From NCBI RefSeq assembly GCF_004122145.1, contig NZ_SBKQ01000009.1, forward strand, positions 1 through 64,000: DNA of 64,000 bases, written 5' to 3'. The translations under genes were made by a program, and so were the position numbers. The notes below the pieces were generated by a model that was given only the letters and a program-made list of their open reading frames with translations, did not search any database and was not told the origin of the DNA. Shown here piece after piece: positions 44,551 through 52,154 of this stretch. Source of the stretch: Flavobacterium piscinae. Its GTDB lineage: Bacteria; Bacteroidota; Bacteroidia; Flavobacteriales; Flavobacteriaceae. Within the stretch, counting starts at the first letter, position 1, and the number at the start of each line of letters is the position of its first letter.

Positions 44551-45342
44551 ATGGATAAGAAAGAAATATACAAACAAAAACGTAAAGATACCAAAGAGGC
44601 CATAGGTGAAATCTATAAAAGTTCTTGTGATTCGATTAGAAACTCATATTGGTTGCAGGACCTTATTTTTTTTCTTATTGAAAAAGACAAAGATGGTTTA
44701 ACAAAAATGTCTGAGAAAGAATATCATAATCTTTTTATCAAAGATAGAAGTGTTGATGAATTGAAATTGAGTTATCAACAAGCATGGAATGCAAAAAATT
44801 TTGAAATAGAACTATACTGGAAAAGAGCTCAATATTTTTGGGCATTTCAAATTGCTGCTTTTGCAGGTTACTTTGGAGTATTAAATTCTAATAACTATAC
44901 TGCTGATATTCCAAAACATCCCGAAGTATTATTTTTTGTTGTTTGTATTGGTTTAATTACATCTTTAGCTTGGGCTCTAATAAATCAAGGTAGTAAGGTT
45001 TGGCAAAGACATTGGGAAATTCATGTTGATATGTTAGAAGAAAAAATAACAGGTCCTCTGTATAAAATTGCAACTACTTCAAAAACATTTTCAGTATCAA
45101 AAATTAATGATTTGGTTAGTAGATTTTTTGTTTTCATCTGGGCTTTACTTAGCATTAAATATTTTACAGACCATTTGACTTTAAACCCAATAGATAATAA
45201 TGGTTTTAATTGGTTAATCTTTATTTCAATAATTGTAACCCTCTATTTTATTGGCACAATGTTTTTTGGGTATGGCAGAGGAAGATTTGGCGAAAGAAAA
45301 GTTAAATTTTTCAAACGTAATTTTAGCACAAAAGATTTATGA
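44551..45342 (+). CDS. Membrane protein, RipA/8xMP-like
   Basis: 263 residues from the ATG at 44551 (a TTG lies one codon earlier). A charged N-terminal helical part (about 1-95) precedes two membrane segments (about 97-145), the motif NQGSKVWQRHWEIHVDMLEE, and two more C-terminal segments (about 185-245). The N-Q-G-S-x-x-W-Q-x-x-W-E signature resembles RipA-type octameric membrane proteins; this assignment is from memory of the family. Its last four bases (ATGA) overlap the next gene, implying a functional pair. Confidence 0.68.
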   Translation: MDKKEIYKQKRKDTKEAIGEIYKSSCDSIRNSYWLQDLIFFLIEKDKDGLTKMSEKEYHNLFIKDRSVDELKLSYQQAWNAKNFEIELYWKRAQYFWAFQIAAFAGYFGVLNSNNYTADIPKHPEVLFFVVCIGLITSLAWALINQGSKVWQRHWEIHVDMLEEKITGPLYKIATTSKTFSVSKINDLVSRFFVFIWALLSIKYFTDHLTLNPIDNNGFNWLIFISIIVTLYFIGTMFFGYGRGRFGERKVKFFKRNFSTKDL

Positions 45343-46910
45343 TAATTAGAGGTATTTTAGATAGGTCATTAAGTAGTCAATTATGTATTAGAGGATTTGC
45401 TCCTATAAAAGAATTGGCTCGGATTTCAAAAGCTGATTACTCCTATCAAAGAAATCCTATTTACGAGCAACAAGAGGTAATTTCAACATTTTTAGACAAT
45501 GAAGATTATTTATTTTTCCCTGAAGTTATCCTTAATTATAAAGTAAAAATTGATTATTCAAAATTAAAAACTACAAATCGTTTTTCCCCTTTACAAGAAC
45601 TTGAGGCTAAAGGTTTTTTTAAATCTAATGTAGATAATACATCAATAAAAACTAAAAAAGTTACATATAAGAATTCATCTGATCTTAGAGGAGTAGAAAA
45701 TATCATTGTAGTTGAGTTGAATCTTGATGATACAATATTAAATGATTTAATTAAAAAAAATCAAGAGCCATTTAGCAGAGTAGATGGAAATCATAGGTTA
45801 AAAGCTGGTGAAGTAGCAAAATCTGAAAAAGTAAACAGAATGACTATACCGTTTTGTATTATTTTATCTGAAGAATTGATTTATGAAGAGTTTAAAGATG
45901 GTTCAACTAACAAAACACACGAGTATTTGGGAGAGAAATTTGAGAGAGTTGTTTTTCATAACATTAATACCAAAACAATTCCATTAACATCTGAAGAGAA
46001 TTTAAGAGTAATACTTGATGATGAAAAAAATTTTACTGATGAATACTTAAAAGAAAAGTTTGGATGGGAATACTATGCTATCAGAAAGGTTTTTAAAAAG
46101 TTACCTAAAGATTTAGTGAATGTTTATCCAAACTTAGGGAAAGATTTTTTAGAAAAACCTAGAAGTGTTTCTAAAGACATTGTAAAACTTTTAGTTGATA
46201 ATAAAAAAGTAAATCGTAGTGAAAGAAGCATTAGTTTAGTAAATGAGGCATTAAAAAATGTTAATCAAGTTTTTGGAAATCACCCAAGATTAAAAAAGAC
46301 TAAAGGAATTGCATTTGTTGTAGCAGCAACTTATTTACATATTAGCAAAGAAAATGATATTGAACTTTTTATAAAATGGTTATTTAAAAATCATATTGAT
46401 GAAATTGAAGGTCTTACTTCTAAATCACTAATTAAAATCTATCAAAAAATAAGGGAAGCTAAAAGTAAACAGGTTTTTGTTTCCATGCAATTTGATGAAG
46501 AAACTAAGCCACATTATAATGCGATTGTTAAAGCTGTAAATGAGGTGAACAATGAGTATAATTTAGAAATAAAATTAAGAGAAATCAGAATTGATCATTT
46601 TAATATTGGACATTCCTATAAAATTGATGATGAAATATTAAGATTAATTGAAGAAAGTGGATTGTTAATAGCTGATTTATCTTCAAAAAATATAAATGTT
46701 TATCAAGAATTAGGTTATCTAATGGGATTAAATCAAGGTAAAGGTTTAAAACAGGAAAATTTTATATTGATTAAGAAACAAGATAAAAAATCAAAAGATT
46801 CTGACATAGGTTTCAACATAAGACCATTTCAACAACTACGTTTTAAATCAGATTTGGAATTGGTTAATATGTTAAAAAAATCAATTATAGAATATTACGA
46901 ATTAATTTAA
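45339..46910 (+). CDS. DGNHR (DndB/ParB-like) plus deoxyribosyltransferase-like fusion
   Basis: 523 residues. The N-terminal part contains SRVDGNHRLKAGE (DGNHR at 149-153), the DGQHR-type signature of DndB/ParB-related DNA-modification proteins. After a helical middle, residues about 378-523 form a Rossmann-like domain (QVFVSMQFDEE; LLIADLSSKNINVYQELGY at 442-460; RPFQQLRF). It resembles nucleoside 2-deoxyribosyltransferase/TIR-like domains, which in conflict systems attack nucleotides. The pairing suggests sensor plus effector. It overlaps the membrane protein gene by four bases. Function is inferred. Confidence 0.72.
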   Translation: MIIRGILDRSLSSQLCIRGFAPIKELARISKADYSYQRNPIYEQQEVISTFLDNEDYLFFPEVILNYKVKIDYSKLKTTNRFSPLQELEAKGFFKSNVDNTSIKTKKVTYKNSSDLRGVENIIVVELNLDDTILNDLIKKNQEPFSRVDGNHRLKAGEVAKSEKVNRMTIPFCIILSEELIYEEFKDGSTNKTHEYLGEKFERVVFHNINTKTIPLTSEENLRVILDDEKNFTDEYLKEKFGWEYYAIRKVFKKLPKDLVNVYPNLGKDFLEKPRSVSKDIVKLLVDNKKVNRSERSISLVNEALKNVNQVFGNHPRLKKTKGIAFVVAATYLHISKENDIELFIKWLFKNHIDEIEGLTSKSLIKIYQKIREAKSKQVFVSMQFDEETKPHYNAIVKAVNEVNNEYNLEIKLREIRIDHFNIGHSYKIDDEILRLIEESGLLIADLSSKNINVYQELGYLMGLNQGKGLKQENFILIKKQDKKSKDSDIGFNIRPFQQLRFKSDLELVNMLKKSIIEYYELI

Positions 46911-46917
46911 ATATAAG

Positions 46918-47121
46918 ATGAGAAGTCATTACGTAATTTACAGAAATCAATTTGGTATTATTGCTGAAATACCAACTTTGGAATTTGCACAACAAAAGCC
47001 AAATTATTTTGAAAATGGAATTCCAAATACTCCAATGGAGGTAAATAGGTTATTAGTTTTAAATCATGGATTTACTTTAATTGCAAACGATGAAAAAGTG
47101 ATTTGTTTTAAGCTTTTATAA
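46918..47121 (+). CDS. Small uncharacterised protein
   Basis: 67 residues, not recognised (MRSHYVIYRNQFGIIAEIPT). Mixed beta/alpha character, no signal or membrane segment. It lies 7 bp after the fusion gene and 1 bp before the next, so it is in the same transcript. It could be an antidote or regulator; nothing in the sequence proves this. Confidence 0.6.
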   Translation: MRSHYVIYRNQFGIIAEIPTLEFAQQKPNYFENGIPNTPMEVNRLLVLNHGFTLIANDEKVICFKLL

Positions 47122-47122
47122 A

Positions 47123-47857
47123 ATGAATATCTATTTACAAATAACAATAAGTATAGTTACCCTTTTTCTTTCTGCTTATTTAGCTTACTATTTTGGTATT
47201 CAATCTATTCGTTCAAAGGAAAAAGATGAAAAGAAAAAGAAACTTAGAAAGTTATTATATCATTTGTTAATTGTAAGAAAAACATCAAGTGACAAATTAA
47301 ATTTTAAAAAAAGATTAAATCAAATTAATGAAGCACAAGAAAAATTTTTAAGAGAACTAACAGGTTATTCAATAGAAGAATTTTCAAATATGAATACAAA
47401 AGAAATAGTTGAAAAACAATTTAGTTTAATAAGTGAGTCTTTATTTAATAAACTAAAAAATGAAGCCGAAAATTCAAAAAAAAGTATTGAAGTAATATTG
47501 ACTGATTACATTGAATTTGACCCACTTTTTTCATTATCGTTAAAAGACTACAACAGTGAAATAAAAACAATGTTTTTAGAAAAAGTTCTGACAGAATATA
47601 AAAATGAAGTAGATTTTTATTTGTTTGAACAATTATTTGTTCCCCATTTTGAACATAAAATTATAATGGAAATTGATGAAGTTATACATTCAATTACATC
47701 CAGATTAGATTCAAAGACACAAAGAGAAGTTCAAGAGTTGCTAATTTTTTACGACAATCCAACTATTGACAGTAGTGAATTTGAATCCTATATAAAAAAT
47801 GTAGTAGTTCCTATAAATAATTCTAAAGATAAAAATAAGAATCATGAAAGCCACTGA
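47123..47857 (+). CDS. Membrane-anchored helical protein, unknown
   Basis: 244 residues. One N-terminal transmembrane helix (about 4-26), a basic stretch (KEKDEKKKKLRK), then a long, mainly helical cytoplasmic domain. No family recognised. It overlaps the DUF262 gene by 14 bp, so translational coupling is likely. The layout (single anchor, coiled cytosolic domain) is common in accessory genes of defence operons. Confidence 0.7.
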   Translation: MNIYLQITISIVTLFLSAYLAYYFGIQSIRSKEKDEKKKKLRKLLYHLLIVRKTSSDKLNFKKRLNQINEAQEKFLRELTGYSIEEFSNMNTKEIVEKQFSLISESLFNKLKNEAENSKKSIEVILTDYIEFDPLFSLSLKDYNSEIKTMFLEKVLTEYKNEVDFYLFEQLFVPHFEHKIIMEIDEVIHSITSRLDSKTQREVQELLIFYDNPTIDSSEFESYIKNVVVPINNSKDKNKNHESH

Positions 47858-49904
47858 AACCGTTTTTAAAAACTTTTTAACCCAAAACAAAACCCAGTTT
47901 GTTATTCCGGTTTATCAACGCAATTATGACTGGACTACCACACAGTGCAAACAGTTATTGACAGACATAATTGAAGTAGGGAATAAAAAACATAATGAAG
48001 ATACCCATTTTATTGGTAGTATAGTATTTATTCATGACGGGGTATATACTTCGTCAGATGTAAAGCAATTGGTTATCATAGATGGTCAACAACGTTTAAC
48101 TACTATGACTCTGCTTTATTTAGCATTATATCACTTTGCTAATGCTAATGGGTTAGATGAAAAAGCGGCTGAGATTAATGAAACCATTTTAATTAATCGT
48201 TTTGTAAAAGAAGAAAATAGTAAATTAAAGCTCAAGCAAACAGATGTAAATGCAAAAGCATTTCGGTTTTTGATGAACAATAATACCCCAAGTGATTATA
48301 CAGAATATTCAAAAGTAATTGAAAATTATAGTTTCTTTTTAAACACTATTAATGTGGATAATTTTTCGATTATTACAGAAGGACTAAATCGATTACTCTT
48401 TGTGGAGATATCATTAGAACGTGGTAAAGATGACCCTCAACGTATATTTGAAAGTTTGAATTCAACCGGTTTAGAGCTTTCGCAAGCCGATTTGATTCGC
48501 AATTATATATTGATGGGGTTGGCACCTAAAGAGCAAGTAAGAATATTTGAAACTTATTGGGAAATTATTGAAAATAATGCTAAAGTAGAAAACTCACATG
48601 AAAGCAAGGTGTCAGAATTTATAAGAGATTATCTGACTATTGTAAACAAAAAAATACCAAATAAAAGCAAGGTCTATGAAGAGTTTAAAAACAGATTTAA
48701 AAATAGGGATGAGACATTCTATTCTACTACTCTACAAGAAATAAAATTATATTCCGGTATTTATCATAAGTTTTTGAACACCTCTCATGAATCGGACAAA
48801 GAAATTAGTATAGAATTACGAAGTATAAAGCAAATGGAAATTAATGTTTCCTACCCCTTTTTACTTCCGGTTTATAAAGACTTTTTAGAACATATCATAG
48901 ATAAAAATACATTAATTGCTATTTTAAGGTTGATTCAGTCTTATGTTTGGAGACGTTTTATTGTGGGATTACCTACTAATGCTTTAAATAAAATCTTCAT
49001 GACTTTGTATTCAGATATTAAAAAAGAAAATTATTATCCTTCACTTGAAATATCACTTTTAAAGAAAAAAGGGATTCAACGTTTTCCTTCTGATACTGAA
49101 ATTGAAGTATCATTAAAGGATAAAGACCTTTATAATTCCCAAGCCAAAAATAGGCTGTATTATTTTGAGCAAATAGAGCATTTCAAAAATCCTGAACGAG
49201 TAGATTTATCTAATACTTCTATAACTATTGAACACATTTTCCCTCAAAATCCGGATATAAAATGGAAATCTGATTTAAGCGAAACTGAATATAAATTATT
49301 TATGGATAAATACTTAAATACAGTAGCCAATTTAACTTTATCAGGTAATAATGGTTCTTTGGGCAATAAAATATTTATTGAAAAAAGGGACATGAATAAA
49401 GAAGAAGGTAGGCAAGGTTATAAATACAGCAACTTATGGTTAAATGAATATTTAAAAGTCATTGACACTTGGAATGTAGATGCCTATGAAAAGAGATTCA
49501 AATTACTTTATAACAAGTTTATTGAAATTTGGAAATATCCAACCATTGTTATTTCTGAAGAAGATGAAAACGAATACAATCTTTATGATGCACCGGAACC
49601 TAAAAACCGAAAATTAGAGTACTTTACTTTTCGAGAAGAAATGATTTTTACTTCTGAATTTTCTAAAATGTATCATTTTGTTTTGACTCAATTGTTTAAT
49701 GAAAATCCATCTCAGTTTTTAATGAGTGAATTGAAAGATATTTTACAAATTACGACCAATAAAGAGTCGTTACGAAGTGCTTACGCAATAACAGAAAATT
49801 ACTTTTTGGAAACCAATAACGATAGTAATACTAAGTTTGTTCGTTTAAAAAAAGTTTTAACCGCTTTGGAGTTAGAGGATGAATTAACGTTTAAATATGA
49901 ATAA
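47844..49904 (+). CDS. GmrSD-type DUF262/DUF1524 protein
   Basis: 686 residues. The N-terminal DUF262 (GmrS-like) domain has IPVYQRNYDW (21-30) and DGQQRLTT (80-87), a ParB/sulfiredoxin-like NTP-using module. The C-terminal DUF1524 (GmrD-like) HNH nuclease has IEHIFPQN near residue 460 and NLTLSGNNGSLGNK near 500. Fused GmrSD enzymes are type IV restriction systems that cut modified phage DNA; target modification is unknown here. A further C-terminal region (about 590-686) is winged-helix-like. Confidence 0.9.
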   Translation: MKATETVFKNFLTQNKTQFVIPVYQRNYDWTTTQCKQLLTDIIEVGNKKHNEDTHFIGSIVFIHDGVYTSSDVKQLVIIDGQQRLTTMTLLYLALYHFANANGLDEKAAEINETILINRFVKEENSKLKLKQTDVNAKAFRFLMNNNTPSDYTEYSKVIENYSFFLNTINVDNFSIITEGLNRLLFVEISLERGKDDPQRIFESLNSTGLELSQADLIRNYILMGLAPKEQVRIFETYWEIIENNAKVENSHESKVSEFIRDYLTIVNKKIPNKSKVYEEFKNRFKNRDETFYSTTLQEIKLYSGIYHKFLNTSHESDKEISIELRSIKQMEINVSYPFLLPVYKDFLEHIIDKNTLIAILRLIQSYVWRRFIVGLPTNALNKIFMTLYSDIKKENYYPSLEISLLKKKGIQRFPSDTEIEVSLKDKDLYNSQAKNRLYYFEQIEHFKNPERVDLSNTSITIEHIFPQNPDIKWKSDLSETEYKLFMDKYLNTVANLTLSGNNGSLGNKIFIEKRDMNKEEGRQGYKYSNLWLNEYLKVIDTWNVDAYEKRFKLLYNKFIEIWKYPTIVISEEDENEYNLYDAPEPKNRKLEYFTFREEMIFTSEFSKMYHFVLTQLFNENPSQFLMSELKDILQITTNKESLRSAYAITENYFLETNNDSNTKFVRLKKVLTALELEDELTFKYE

Positions 49905-50489
49905 ATGAAAACTATCCAACTAAATAAAATTGTAAAAAAACCAAATCCTACCTTAGAGCAACTTTTTAAGAGTAATGTTGACTATTTTGAGTATTCAATA
50001 GACTGTAATAATTTAGCAAAACCCGATTATTCGATTGAATCATTAGGGTATGTATCTGAAATATTACCAATGATTCATGAAATAATGAAAATTGACAAAC
50101 CATGCATTTATTGGTTTGAATTAGAAAACAAAGAAGATGCAAAAGAGGTAATAGCAGATTTTGAACGGTTTAAAATATCCAATCCGACAGTGTCGCTCCC
50201 TCCTATTAATTTTAATAAATTTAAATATCAAATTAGTGATTGCAATTATGTTGGAGTTCGTCAAGGTGGTATACGAAAGAAAGATAGTTTTTCAAAAATT
50301 GCCGGTTGATTGGCAATCCATTTTGGATATTATAAAATAAAAACTACACAAGGTGTAAATTTTGCACATTGGTGTAAGCATAAAATTAAAGTAAAAGTGA
50401 TTGCATTACCAAAGAATGCAGATATTTACTTGAACCTAATTGAAAAGTTTTTATCCTTACTATTAAAGCCTTTGTTTGGTAAATATTAG
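49905..50489 (+). pseudogene. GIY-YIG-like gene with in-frame TGA at catalytic Arg
   Basis: The frame starting directly after the DUF262 gene stops at TGA 50307-50309 (codon 135). It stays open in the same frame to TAG at 50487, giving 194 codons. CIYW (67-70) and YVG (115-117) precede the stop. After it come His139 and an IEKFLSLLLKPLFGK stretch. The R-x-x-x-H spacing of the intact GIY-YIG gene at 44041 (Arg95, His99) predicts Arg at codon 135, so a CGA to TGA change is likely. If real, only the truncated 134-residue protein is made; sequencing error is possible. Confidence 0.72.
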
Positions 50490-50553
50490 TTTATTTATAA
50501 ATAGTTCAGATCATTTGAAATTTCAAAAGAATTAATTAATTAAAAAATTTTCA

Positions 50554-51093
50554 ATGACTAATTCAAGCGTTTTTTTTAATCATTGGTTATCAATTGTAGA
50601 TAAGCCAAATAATAAAAATAAATTACTTCAAAATTGGCATAAGTGGTCAAAATATACTAGTGCAATAATTTCTGATGATGATTCGATTCTTATTCAAGTA
50701 GCACAAGAATTAAATTTGAAATGTTATGAACGTAATTATTATTCTCTAGATGCAATTCTCTATAAAGAAGAATTTTTAGTTCCAAATATTAAAACAAATA
50801 CCTTTTGGTTTAGAGAAATAGAAGTTGCATTTGAACATGAAAATAATTTCAATAAAAACTTATTTCAAGAAGTTTCACATTTATTAATTACAAATAGTCA
50901 TTTAAAAGTTTTAGTAACCTATCCTAATCAAAATGAGGAAAAAATATTAGAATATTTGCATGAAATTATAAAAGGAGTAACAAATCAAAATGAAATTTCA
51001 GAAAAGGAAAATTTTTTGTTGATTTTAGGTTTTGAAGATGATTTTTGCTGGAAAGGTTTTGTTTATAAAGAAAAGGAATGGAGAGAACTATAA
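50554..51093 (+). CDS. Uncharacterised island protein
   Basis: 179 residues, not recognised. Its core (FWFREIEVAFEHEN, then HLLITNSHLKVLVTYPN) has an E-x-x-x-E-H-E motif followed by a hydrophobic strand, which could be a minimal PD-(D/E)XK-like fold, but the evidence is weak. AT-rich codon use matches the rest of the island. Confidence 0.62.
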   Translation: MTNSSVFFNHWLSIVDKPNNKNKLLQNWHKWSKYTSAIISDDDSILIQVAQELNLKCYERNYYSLDAILYKEEFLVPNIKTNTFWFREIEVAFEHENNFNKNLFQEVSHLLITNSHLKVLVTYPNQNEEKILEYLHEIIKGVTNQNEISEKENFLLILGFEDDFCWKGFVYKEKEWREL

Positions 51094-51168
51094 ATAGTTA
51101 ATATTTTTAATTAAATTTATTAAACTTTAAAAAAAACCTAAAAATTAATACTACAAAAAAACTTAGAG

Positions 51169-52014
51169 ATGAAGTTTGCGATAGTTAATGGTATTAAATC
51201 AGAAGCTTTAAAAGGAATTAAAGGTATTTGTCCAAGTTGCGGCTCAGAGCTGATTGCAAAATGTGGTGTGCAAAAAATAAACCATTGGGCACATAAAAAC
51301 ACTCGTACTTGCGATTCATGGTGGGAATCTGAAACCGAATGGCACCGATCTTGGAAAAATAATTTTCCAATTGAATGGCAAGAATTTATTTTGTTTGATA
51401 CTCAAACTAAAGAAAAACATATTGCCGATGTTCGCACTGAAAATGGACTAGTTATTGAGTTTCAACATTCTCATATTACCCCACAAGAACGATACTTACG
51501 AGAAAAGTTTTATAAAAATATGGTTTGGGTAGTTGACGGCACTCGCCTCAAAAGAGATTATCCACGTTTTTTTAAAGAGTGGAAAAAAGGAGAGATTAGT
51601 GAAGTTAGCCAAACTGAAAAATCGGGTATATTTAAAGTGTCTTTTCCTGAGTTTTGTTTCCAAGAAGCTTGGCTAAAAAGCTCAGTCCCTGTTATATTTG
51701 ATTTTCTGGGTGATGGCACAATGGAAGACCCGAAAGGTATGAGAAAAAAACTTTATTGTTTGTTTCCACAAGTTGGAAGAAATGCCAGAGTTGCTGAGAT
51801 TTCACGTAAGGCTTTTATTAATACAACTACCAATGGAGAATGGTCATTGCGTGTACAAGGATTTATGAATGACTATATAAAACAAAATAAAATAGAACAA
51901 CATCAAACAGTATCTCACTCAATCAATAGAGTAATATATACATGGAGAGGAATTCCACTTTTTGGAGGCAATAAAGAATACAAAAAACGCATTTTTTGGA
52001 ATAAAAGAAGATAA
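51169..52014 (+). CDS. CoiA-like nuclease-fold protein
   Basis: 281 residues. An N-terminal zinc-ribbon-like pair (CPSCG, then AKCGVQKINHWAH) precedes an endonuclease-like core (HIADVRTENGLVIEFQHS; Asp and E-x-Q as the active site). This is the layout of competence protein CoiA-like families, which process incoming DNA. The C-terminal 100 residues are not recognised. It sits alone between island genes and the helicase. Confidence 0.75.
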   Translation: MKFAIVNGIKSEALKGIKGICPSCGSELIAKCGVQKINHWAHKNTRTCDSWWESETEWHRSWKNNFPIEWQEFILFDTQTKEKHIADVRTENGLVIEFQHSHITPQERYLREKFYKNMVWVVDGTRLKRDYPRFFKEWKKGEISEVSQTEKSGIFKVSFPEFCFQEAWLKSSVPVIFDFLGDGTMEDPKGMRKKLYCLFPQVGRNARVAEISRKAFINTTTNGEWSLRVQGFMNDYIKQNKIEQHQTVSHSINRVIYTWRGIPLFGGNKEYKKRIFWNKRR

Positions 52015-52154
52015 CAGTTTATTATCTTTAGTTTATATGTATCTTAATTAATTTTTCAATCGTTGATTAAGCACATTAAGTTTTTTTCCTCACATCACAA
52101 ACTTCTCCTTCCGGTGACAACTTAAAACCTATTGCAAACTATTAAAAAGCAACT

